Notes under the pieces: generated by a model
What the model saw: the letters and a program-made list of their open reading frames with translations, nothing else
Told to the model about the DNA's origin: nothing
Database searches by the model: none
In this document: positions 1 to 5,355 of the stretch, in pieces
How the letters are laid out: each line of letters opens with the position of its first letter
Position numbering within the stretch: position 1 is the stretch's first letter
Made by a program: the position numbers and the translations under genes
Assembly (NCBI GenBank): GCA_012032855.1
Contig: JAAUQA010000199.1
Span: 1-6,467, forward strand
Direction of reading: 5' to 3'
Length of the DNA stretch: 6,467 nucleotides
From: Candidatus Competibacteraceae bacterium
Lineage (GTDB): Bacteria > Pseudomonadota > Gammaproteobacteria > Competibacterales > Competibacteraceae

Positions 1-418
1 TGCAGATGGGCTCGCCGGGTTAATGCTAGATGCGAAGTGCCGTAAGCCACGGGAAAACCGGCCGCCGTAATAAAAATCCATGCTGGTGGGCAAGGGGAAC
101 GACTGCAGCGGCGGGAGCGATGACTTCTTCGGCAAAGCCGCCGTAAGATAAGACTGCCATGACCCGGTCGCCGGGTTTCACCGCTGTGACTTCCGGACCG
201 CACGCTAACACGTCACCCGCCACTTCCATGCCGGGCGAGAATGGGGGTTCTGGTTTAGTCTGGTACTTACCCTGGGCGATCAACGTGTCGGCAAAGTTAA
301 TACCGCAAGCGTGTACCGCAATAGCGACCTGATCTTTTTCGGGACTCGGGCTGGGGAGTTCTTGCAGCGCCAGGTTATCCGGCGGCATTCCCCATTGTTT
401 ACAAACGACGGCTCTCAT
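1..418 (-). CDS. NADPH:quinone oxidoreductase-like MDR protein, N-terminal part, two frameshifts, runs off left edge
   Basis: This is the N-terminal, GroES-like half of a zinc-independent medium-chain dehydrogenase/reductase of the quinone oxidoreductase (zeta-crystallin) type, a cytoplasmic enzyme that uses NAD(P)H to reduce quinones or enone-like substrates. Typical features are the start MRAVVCKQWG, the segment GINFADTL (residues 39-46) in place of a zinc-ligand motif, and PGMEVAGDV followed by KPGDRVMAV (about 62-89). I chose the ATG at 416-418 because a GGAG lies 6 nt upstream; the GTG at 428-430 overlaps that GGAG. The frame breaks twice. Removing one base from the CCCC run (plus 94-97) gives PLPTSMDF, and removing one from the TTTTT run (plus 72-76) gives ITAAGFPVAYGTSHLAL, which is the expected family continuation. 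The nucleotide-binding domain lies outside the window. The fold assignment is firm; the substrate is unknown. Confidence 0.85.
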
Positions 419-424
419 TAAGTT

Positions 425-428
425 CTCC
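425..428 (-). promoter_or_regulatory. Shine-Dalgarno site of the quinone oxidoreductase-like gene
   Basis: GGAG on the minus strand sits 6 nt before the ATG at 416-418. It overlaps the in-frame GTG at 428-430, so that GTG is unlikely to be the start, and the protein should begin MRAVVCK. Confidence 0.75.
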
Positions 429-442
429 ACGTCAGTTGAACC

Positions 443-469
443 CGGTGAGTTTACTTTAGACTCGGTGAG
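443..469. repeat. Short direct repeat CGGTGAG, copies 20 bp apart
   Basis: CGGTGAG occurs at 443-449 and again at 463-469, in the short region upstream of the quinone oxidoreductase-like gene. The 20-bp start-to-start spacing is close to two helical turns, which would suit a regulator bound to one face of the DNA. Seven bases is short enough for chance, so this is only a candidate operator. Confidence 0.25.
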
Positions 470-520
470 CGTCGAAAGAGGAGATTAGTCGCCGGACAGT
501 GGCTGGGCGGGGATAATGGG

Positions 521-543
521 TAAACCGGGGTTCCTTCCCCGGT
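521..543 (-). terminator. Hairpin after the AGCS symporter gene, probable terminator
   Basis: A perfect 7-bp inverted repeat pairs ACCGGGG (524-530) with CCCCGGT (537-543) around a 6-nt loop. It begins 17 nt past the symporter stop codon. On the minus strand the stem is followed only by a short T stretch (GGTTTACCC), so the T-tract is weak. It would separate the symporter transcript from the quinone oxidoreductase-like gene downstream. The stem is clear, but intrinsic termination is uncertain. Confidence 0.55.
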
Positions 544-560
544 ATGACTAGCACAGACTA

Positions 561-1936
561 TCAGGTTAAAGTGGAAACGCCCTTCCTCACTGGCACCGTC
601 GGTAGCGAAAATTCGCGGGTTAATTTGAAAACAACCGGGCTCAGCAACAACAAGGCGATTAAATTCGGAATCGCCATCAGTGCGTTCAAGGTGTCCGCCA
701 GCAACCAGACAAAGCTCAGCTTAATCGTAGCGCCAATAGGTAGGGCAAGCGCCCACAGGATGCGGAACGGCATAATCGCTTTCACACCTAACAAGTACTC
801 GACGCACTTTTCGCCATAGAAGCTCCAGCCCATCATGGTGGTAAAGGCAAAAATTGCCAGCCCCAACGTGACGATATAATTGCCGGCACCCGGCAAGGCG
901 CCTTCAAACGCCATTGAGGTTAGCGACGCACCGGTTTCGCCGCTGGTCCAGGCGCCTGATGTCACGATGGCCAGACCCGTGATACTGCACACGATAATGG
1001 TGTCAATGAAAGTCCCCAGCATGGCGATCAAGCCTTGATTGACCGGGCCCTTGGTCTTGGCAGCAGCATGGGCGATGGGTGCGCTACCTAAACCGGCCTC
1101 GTTAGAGAAGACGCCGCGGGCAACACCGAAACGGATCGCAGCCCACACGGCGGCACCGGCAAAACCACCGGTAGCAGCGTGGCCGGTGAAGGCACTGGAA
1201 ATAATCAATGCAAATGCAGCAGGAATTTCCGCAGCGTTAATCGCCAAAACAACCAGGCCACCGAGTACATAAGCGATGGCCATGAAAGGCACCAGTTTAC
1301 CGGCAACGGTAGCAATCCAGCGGATACCGCCGAGTATCACCGCGCCGACCAACACCATCAAAACCAGCCCCGTGATCAGCTTGGGTATGCCGAAGGTGGA
1401 ATCCATGACGTCGGCAACCGAGTTGGCCTGTACCATATTGCCGATACCAAAGCCGGCGATTCCGCCGAAGATGGCGAATGCAGGGGCCAGCCAAAACCAT
1501 TTCGAGGACAGACCGTTTTTGATGTAGTACATGGGACCACCGACGTGGTCACCATTTTCATCAACTTCTCGGTATTTGACCGCGCAGACCGCCTCGGCGT
1601 ACTTAGTCGCCATACCCACCAGGGCGGTACACCACATCCAAAACAAAGCGCCGGGACCACCCAAAGCAATAGCGGTGGCTACACCGGCGATATTGCCGGT
1701 CCCATGGTGGCGGATAACGAAGTCATCAACGCGTTGAAAGGACTGATGTCGCCCTCACCCCCCTCGGGCGGCCTGCGCCCTTTCCAAAGCAGCCTGAACC
1801 CGAACCCGAGCTTGCGAATCGGCATGATGGCCAATCCCGCCTGTAGGAAAAGACCGGTGCCTAAAATCAACACCAGCATGGGTGGTCCCCAGACGATGCC
1901 ATTGAGTTGACCGACTAGATTGGTGATTGCTTCCAC
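561..1936 (-). CDS. Sodium:alanine/glycine symporter, AGCS family, with one frameshift
   Basis: This is an inner-membrane amino acid carrier of the alanine or glycine:cation symporter family (AlsT/AgcS type), which imports small neutral amino acids with Na+. The start is GTG at 1934-1936, 8 nt after a GAGGAG, giving V(M)[16 protein letters not shown]. The frame is lost near 1699-1704: the minus strand reads ACC ATG GGA CCG, and one extra G would give [15 protein letters not shown], the conserved first-helix segment. After the break, [16 protein letters not shown] matches the family signature, and [16 protein letters not shown] and [19 protein letters not shown] are also typical. The corrected protein is about 458 residues, normal for the family, with many hydrophobic helices and a short polar tail after KLTREF. 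The family call is firm; alanine versus glycine cannot be told from sequence. As written, the product would stop after about 85 residues. Confidence 0.9.
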
Positions 1937-1944
1937 AAATTCGT

Positions 1945-1950
1945 CTCCTC
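1945..1950 (-). promoter_or_regulatory. Shine-Dalgarno site of the AGCS symporter, fixing a GTG start
   Basis: GAGGAG on the minus strand lies 8 nt upstream of the GTG at 1934-1936. The frame stays open upstream to an ATG near 2002, but the 22 extra residues are polar, unlike the family, and have no better ribosome site. GTG is therefore preferred. Confidence 0.75.
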
Positions 1951-2009
1951 GATACGTTATTGGGCGGTAGCGCCTTACTTGAGTAATAAGGCAAGATAGC
2001 AAACACCCA

Positions 2010-2024
2010 CCACCGGCGCGGTGG
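2010..2024. promoter_or_regulatory. GC-rich hairpin upstream of the AGCS symporter
   Basis: CCACCG (2010-2015) and CGGTGG (2019-2024) form a perfect 6-bp stem with a 3-nt loop. An alternative fold pairs CCCACC (2006-2011) with GGTGGG (2020-2025). It lies about 75 nt before the symporter GTG, so it could be in the 5' leader. No long T-tract follows on either strand, which argues against a simple terminator. Its function is unknown. Confidence 0.3.
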
Positions 2025-2040
2025 GCGGTACGACAGGATT

Positions 2041-2120
2041 TATTAAACTATTTAAAAAAGAATAGCTTTCAATCTTTTTTGTTGAAATTAATTGTCGAAA
2101 TAGCATTATTTGGAAAATAA
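2041..2120 (-). promoter_or_regulatory. AT-rich stretch with an inverted repeat between hisI and the symporter; possible promoter or hisI end
   Basis: This stretch is much richer in A and T than the genes around it. It holds a perfect 8-bp inverted repeat, AAAAAAGA (2054-2061) with TCTTTTTT (2073-2080), separated by 11 nt. The stem is nearly all A-T and would be a weak RNA hairpin, so termination of hisI is possible but not strong. On the minus strand, TTGAAA followed after about 19 nt by TTTAAT resembles a sigma-70 promoter for the symporter, with longer than ideal spacing. I support the region as the symporter promoter region, but not an exact site. Confidence 0.35.
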
Positions 2121-2128
2121 ATGGCGAA

Positions 2129-2554
2129 TCAACTTTGGTAAAGCTGCGCGGGGTCAATCAACGGCTCGCTGAGAGTAACGATTTGTTCGTCACGGACAGC
2201 GCGGTAGAAACAACTGCGTTGACCCGTATGACAGGCCGGTCCGGTTTGTTCAACCAGCACCAGCAGGGTATCGCCATCACAGTCAATGCGTAGCTCAATC
2301 AATCGTTGGGTTTGGCCTGAAGATTCGCCCTTACGCCACAAGCGACGGCGCGAACGGGACCAATAACAGACCCGTCCGGTGCGTAAGGTTTCTTCCAACG
2401 ATTCTCGGTTCATCCAGGCCATCATTAACACTTCGCCGGTATCGTGCTGTTGGGCAATGGCAGGGACGAGCCCGTCGGCATTGACGTTTAATTCGCTGAA
2501 TAAGTCTTGTTCGGGGCGTGTCGGAGTCAACCTAGTTCTTTGTTTTTCTTTCAT
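2129..2554 (-). CDS. hisI: Phosphoribosyl-AMP cyclohydrolase HisI
   Basis: This cytoplasmic metalloenzyme opens the purine ring of phosphoribosyl-AMP to give ProFAR, the third step of histidine biosynthesis (EC 3.5.4.19). The 141-residue protein has all the family marks: [20 protein letters not shown] (residues 28-47), [16 protein letters not shown] (62-77), the metal-site acid cluster DCDGD (91-95), and [12 protein letters not shown] (107-118). Cys92, Cys108 and Cys115 keep the 16- and 7-residue spacing known for the zinc cysteines of HisI. No HisE domain is fused, so this is the single-domain form, common in alphaproteobacteria and unlike the HisIE fusion of enterics. The ATG at 2552-2554 has no strong Shine-Dalgarno sequence (GAACTGAAAA precedes it), but no better start is present. 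No other his gene is in the window, and the gene is divergent from usp. Confidence 0.95.
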   Translation of the reverse strand: MKEKQRTRLTPTRPEQDLFSELNVNADGLVPAIAQQHDTGEVLMMAWMNRESLEETLRTGRVCYWSRSRRRLWRKGESSGQTQRLIELRIDCDGDTLLVLVEQTGPACHTGQRSCFYRAVRDEQIVTLSEPLIDPAQLYQS

Positions 2555-2789
2555 TTTTCAGTTCGTCAAAGGCAGTATGGGTTACAGCGTCCAGCCACGA
2601 TTTTGAGATGTCAACCTATGCTATGGTAGCGACAGTTTCCGCAGCGTGCGACCCCTAATTCCGTGGCTATCTTTGCCGCACTTTACGGTTTCCCGATGAT
2701 TAGAGGCTGTTAGCACTTGTGGAAATGAGCACTGTAGGACTAACATCGAAAATGGTTTCCTCCCGCTAGAGCAACCTTTGGAGAAATCG
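2555..2789. promoter_or_regulatory. Divergent intergenic region between hisI and usp
   Basis: This gap must carry the start signals for hisI (leftward) and usp (rightward). For usp, TTGTGG (2717-2722) and TAACAT (2741-2746) with an 18-nt spacer is a weak sigma-70-like pair that ends 43 nt before the ATG. An extended -10-like TGCTATGGT (2619-2627) lies further upstream. For hisI, a perfect TTGACA reads on the minus strand at 2614-2609, but no good -10 follows at 16-18 nt. No small gene or stable RNA structure is evident. Exact promoters are not established. Confidence 0.35.
2780..2783 (+). promoter_or_regulatory. Shine-Dalgarno site of usp
   Basis: GGAG lies 6 nt before the ATG at 2790-2792. 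The in-frame TTG at 2778-2780 shares its G with this site, so the longer start (MEKSMDYT) is unlikely. The protein should begin MDYTIRN. Confidence 0.75.
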
Positions 2790-3275
2790 ATGGATTACAC
2801 CATTCGCAACATTTTGTATGCTACTGACCTAGGTGAGCATGGGCCGCTGATTTTCAGTCATGCGTTCTCGCTAGCCAAGCAATTCAACGCCAAAATCAAT
2901 ATCGTTCATGTCGTCGAACCCATGAGCGATTACGCGCGTTCTTTGGTCGATATTTATGTGTCAGCTGATGTCCAGGAAAACCGGCGTAAGGAGGTCCAAG
3001 AAAGTGCGCTCAAAGAGATGCATCGGCGCTTAGATGTCTTTTTCAAGGACAAACTGCATGCCGATGCCCATACGGTGTTAGCTGATATGCGGGTCGTCGA
3101 AGGATTGCCGGCCCAAGTCATTTTGGACGAGGCCAAGCGGGTTAGTGCGGACCTGATCGTGGTGGGTTCCCACGGCCGCACCGCATTAGGCGAGATGTTT
3201 ATCGGCTCGGTCGCTCACAAGGTGACGGTTAAATCCTCCATCCCGGTTTTGCTGGTACCGATTCCGAGAACTTGA
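2790..3275 (+). CDS. Universal stress protein, UspA family, ATP-binding type
   Basis: This is a single-domain, 161-residue cytoplasmic universal stress protein, a nucleotide-binding Rossmann-like fold that usually dimerises and helps cells through starvation or stress. The N-terminal strand NILYATDL carries the expected Asp (residue 13), and KINIVHVVEP (35-44) is the second strand. The C-terminal half has VSADLIVVGSHGR (118-130) and the full G-2x-G-9x-G-S nucleotide signature, with Gly126, Gly129, Gly139 and Ser140. It therefore belongs to the ATP-binding group rather than the non-binding E. coli UspA group. A charged segment (about 60-90) is probably helical. It is transcribed toward the TRAP operon, with 135 nt between its stop and the end of dctM. 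Some Usp proteins, such as Halomonas TeaD, are tied to TRAP transporters; whether this one is remains inference. The family call is firm; the physiological role is unknown. Confidence 0.93.
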   Translation: MDYTIRNILYATDLGEHGPLIFSHAFSLAKQFNAKINIVHVVEPMSDYARSLVDIYVSADVQENRRKEVQESALKEMHRRLDVFFKDKLHADAHTVLADMRVVEGLPAQVILDEAKRVSADLIVVGSHGRTALGEMFIGSVAHKVTVKSSIPVLLVPIPRT

Positions 3276-3315
3276 CACTCAACACCATCGGCACGGATTG
3301 CTGCGGCTCCCCCAT

Positions 3316-3351
3316 AAAAAAACCGGGTCAAGAGAACTGCTCCTGACCCGG
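3316..3351 (-). terminator. Rho-independent terminator of the TRAP operon
   Basis: CCGGGTCA (3323-3330) pairs perfectly with TGACCCGG (3344-3351). The loop contains a further GAG/CTC mini-stem. On the minus strand the stem is followed directly by seven T (plus-strand A 3316-3322), a textbook intrinsic terminator, 60 nt past the dctM stop. On the plus strand no T-tract follows, so it serves usp poorly, though usp transcripts would also run into the hairpin. Confidence 0.93.
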
Positions 3352-3410
3352 CTGCCAACTTACCACAATCACTTCACAAACAGCACGATAAGTCGTGTCT
3401 CCGTTAGGCG

Positions 3411-4751
3411 TTAGCCGCTAAAGAATACCGACGGCAACCACGTGATCACCCCAGGGAATGCGATCATAATGGACAATCCCACGAGCTGCAGGAATATAAA
3501 GGGAAGAATGCCTTTATAAATGTCGATCATGGTGTATTCAGGCGGTGCCACCCCTTTGAAATAAAACAAGGCATAGCCGAACGGCGGGGTCAAAAATGAG
3601 GTTTGCAGGTTGATACAGATCAACATCGCAAACCATAAGGGATTGAAGTCGAGATCTAAAGCGATGGGTGTAAAAATAGGCACGACTACCAACAATATCG
3701 CCGCCCAGTCGATGAACATGCCCAGGATGAACACCACCACCATCATGATGACCAGGACCACGTATTCATGCACGTCCATGCCCAGCAGGAAATCAGCCAC
3801 GGCATCACCGCCGCCGATGCTCAGAAAGACCACGCTGAATAACTTCCCGCCCACGAACAACAGCAAAATCATCGCCGTAGTGCGCGCTGTGGCAATACAA
3901 GACTGAGTGATCACCTCCCAGTTCAGCTTTCTATTGATCAATGCCAACAGCAAAGCCCCGAAACCGCCCAGCGCTGCCGCTTCCGTTGGGGTTGCGACAC
4001 CCGCCAGAATGGTGCCCATGACGATGAGAATCAAGCTGAACGGTGGCACGAAGCTTTTGAGAATCATAATGGTCTTTTGACCGGTCGTATGAGTATCTTC
4101 ATCAGCGGGTATGGGCGGCCCCAATTCGGGCTTAATAGCGCACACAATACCGACGTACGCCAGATACAGTCCGGCCAGGATAAGTCCAGGGATAATAGCG
4201 CCGGCAAACAGATTACCGACCGAAGTCTCTTTTAACCCGGTCAAACCGCCGTACACGACCAACATGATGCTGGGGGGGATCAGAATGCCCAAGGTGCCGG
4301 AGGAACAAATTATGCCCGCCCCAAGACCACGATGATAGCCGCGTCGTAACAACGCCGGTCCCGCCATCAGGCCCATCGCGACCACGGAAGCGCCAATAAT
4401 GCCGGTGGTTGCCGCGAATACGGTACTTACCACGATCACCGCCATACCCAGCCCGCCGCGCACTTTTCCAAGTGAGATATACAAGGCGTCGAACAAGCCT
4501 TCAGACACCTTGGAGCGATCCAAAATCTGCGCCATAAAGATAAATAACGGCACTGCCACCAATACGTAGTTTTGGAAAATACCCCAGGCGTTGTTGATGA
4601 AAAGGTCGAGTAAGGCGGGGACGTTGAAGCCATTGTCGATCAAGCCGAATAAGGTAGCGACCGCTGCCAGCGTAATCGCCAGAGGATGTCCCAGGGTGAT
4701 GAGGATCACCAACACAGCGAACATGAGAAGGGCGAGTGTTTCCGGACTCAT
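3411..4751 (-). CDS. dctM: TRAP transporter large permease subunit DctM (FcbT3-like)
   Basis: This is the main translocation subunit of a tripartite ATP-independent periplasmic transporter: an inner-membrane protein of 446 residues that, with DctQ, moves the solute released by DctP using the Na+ gradient. Family marks are GHPLAITLAAVATLFGLID (about 21-39), AATTGIIGASVVAMG (113-127), the signature GTLGILIPPSIMLVVYG (152-168), GVATPTEAAALG (251-262), and a C-terminal block with DWAAILLVVVPIFTPIA and TPPFGYALFY. Hydrophobic stretches fit about 11-12 helices, with one polar cytoplasmic-type loop at about 207-232. The sequence resembles the mannitol/chloroaromatic (FcbT/TakP) branch more than the C4-dicarboxylate branch. 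The ATG overlaps the dctQ stop by 4 bp (ATGA), and a GGAGG 7 nt upstream at 4759-4763 supports it. The gene is full length and ends just before a strong terminator. Substrate is not predictable from this subunit. Confidence 0.95.
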   Translation of the reverse strand: MSPETLALLMFAVLVILITLGHPLAITLAAVATLFGLIDNGFNVPALLDLFINNAWGIFQNYVLVAVPLFIFMAQILDRSKVSEGLFDALYISLGKVRGGLGMAVIVVSTVFAATTGIIGASVVAMGLMAGPALLRRGYHRGLGAGIICSSGTLGILIPPSIMLVVYGGLTGLKETSVGNLFAGAIIPGLILAGLYLAYVGIVCAIKPELGPPIPADEDTHTTGQKTIMILKSFVPPFSLILIVMGTILAGVATPTEAAALGGFGALLLALINRKLNWEVITQSCIATARTTAMILLLFVGGKLFSVVFLSIGGGDAVADFLLGMDVHEYVVLVIMMVVVFILGMFIDWAAILLVVVPIFTPIALDLDFNPLWFAMLICINLQTSFLTPPFGYALFYFKGVAPPEYTMIDIYKGILPFIFLQLVGLSIMIAFPGVITWLPSVFFSG

Positions 4752-5266
4752 GACGCAGCCTCCGAGGCATCAACAGGTGCTTTAAGGGCGTGAATATCTT
4801 GTATCAGTTTGGAGATACCTTGCAAAAAGAGCAGTATGAAACCGATAGCCATAATTGTCTTAAAGGGGTAAAAGGGCGGCGCCCAAGAGGTGGAAGCCAA
4901 TTCCCAATTGAACCAGGAGTCGACTGCATAGATCACCGACCAAATCGATAGCAGTCCGACCGTGGGAACAAACAGCACGAGATTAACCACAATTCGCAGG
5001 ATAGTGCGGGGTTTCTTAGGCAATCTGGCTTCGAATACATCGATAGCGACGTGGCCGTTATATTTATGCGCGTGAGCGAACGCCAACATGAAATGCACGC
5101 CGTAGATCAGCGTGGTCGCTTCAAAGGCCCAGATGGTCGGGGCATTAAAACCGTAACGCATCAGGACTTCGAAGCCGACAACTCCGATCAATGGAAGAAT
5201 GAGAAAGGCATTGAAGTAGCCCACATTCTCATTAAGAGCATCGATAAAACCAGCGAGTTTGAGCAT
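4748..5266 (-). CDS. dctQ: TRAP transporter small permease subunit DctQ (FcbT2-like)
   Basis: This is the small membrane subunit of the TRAP transporter, which packs against DctM and helps it dock the solute-binding protein. The 172-residue protein has four predicted membrane helices at about 16-35, 46-66, 88-110 and 134-155. The family pattern MRYGFNAPTIWAFE (36-49) and GHVAIDVF (71-78) is present, as is a hydrophobic last helix ending in LQGISKLIQDI. It resembles the mannitol/chloroaromatic type. The ATG at 5264-5266 has a GGAG 9 nt upstream (5276-5279), a slightly long spacing. The stop overlaps the dctM start by 4 bp, so the two are likely translationally coupled in fixed ratio. A terminator-like hairpin lies between this gene and dctP upstream. 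No frame problem is seen. Confidence 0.93.
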   Translation of the reverse strand: MLKLAGFIDALNENVGYFNAFLILPLIGVVGFEVLMRYGFNAPTIWAFEATTLIYGVHFMLAFAHAHKYNGHVAIDVFEARLPKKPRTILRIVVNLVLFVPTVGLLSIWSVIYAVDSWFNWELASTSWAPPFYPFKTIMAIGFILLFLQGISKLIQDIHALKAPVDASEAAS

Positions 5267-5304
5267 AACAGGCTTCTCCGTTTCTTGTCTTTGGCGTCCC
5301 TGGG

Positions 5305-5338
5305 AAAGAAAAGGCGGGAGCTCAATCGAACCCCCGCC
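5305..5338 (-). terminator. Terminator-like attenuator between dctP and dctQ
   Basis: On the minus strand GGCGGGGG (plus 5331-5338) pairs with CTCCCGCC (plus 5313-5320), 8 bp including one G-U, with a 10-nt loop. It is followed at once by the T-rich TTTTCTTT (plus 5305-5312). It sits 17 nt after the dctP stop and before the dctQ ribosome site. In binding-protein transport operons such a hairpin usually gives partial termination or protects the upstream message, so that the binding protein outnumbers the permease. The structure is seen; the effect is inferred. Confidence 0.75.
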
Positions 5339-5355
5339 CTGTTAACTTAATTGAA

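Noticed and set aside
419..520. Sigma-70 promoter TTCGAC-N17-TAAACT on the minus strand before the oxidoreductase gene
   Set aside because: The -35 matches consensus poorly and the region is short, so I cannot support an exact site.
1690..1712. Programmed ribosomal frameshift in the symporter
   Set aside because: There is no classic slippery heptamer or downstream stimulator that I can see, and the family is not known to use frameshifting. A 1-nt error is simpler.
1179..1910. 243-codon open frame on the plus strand
   Set aside because: It lies wholly antisense to the AGCS symporter, has a low-complexity polar composition unlike any family I know, and no ribosome site. The sense strand has strong family motifs.
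2603..2614. FNR/ANR-like palindrome TTGA-N4-TCAA upstream of usp
   Set aside because: FNR sites have six bases between TTGA and TCAA; here there are four, so the spacing is wrong.
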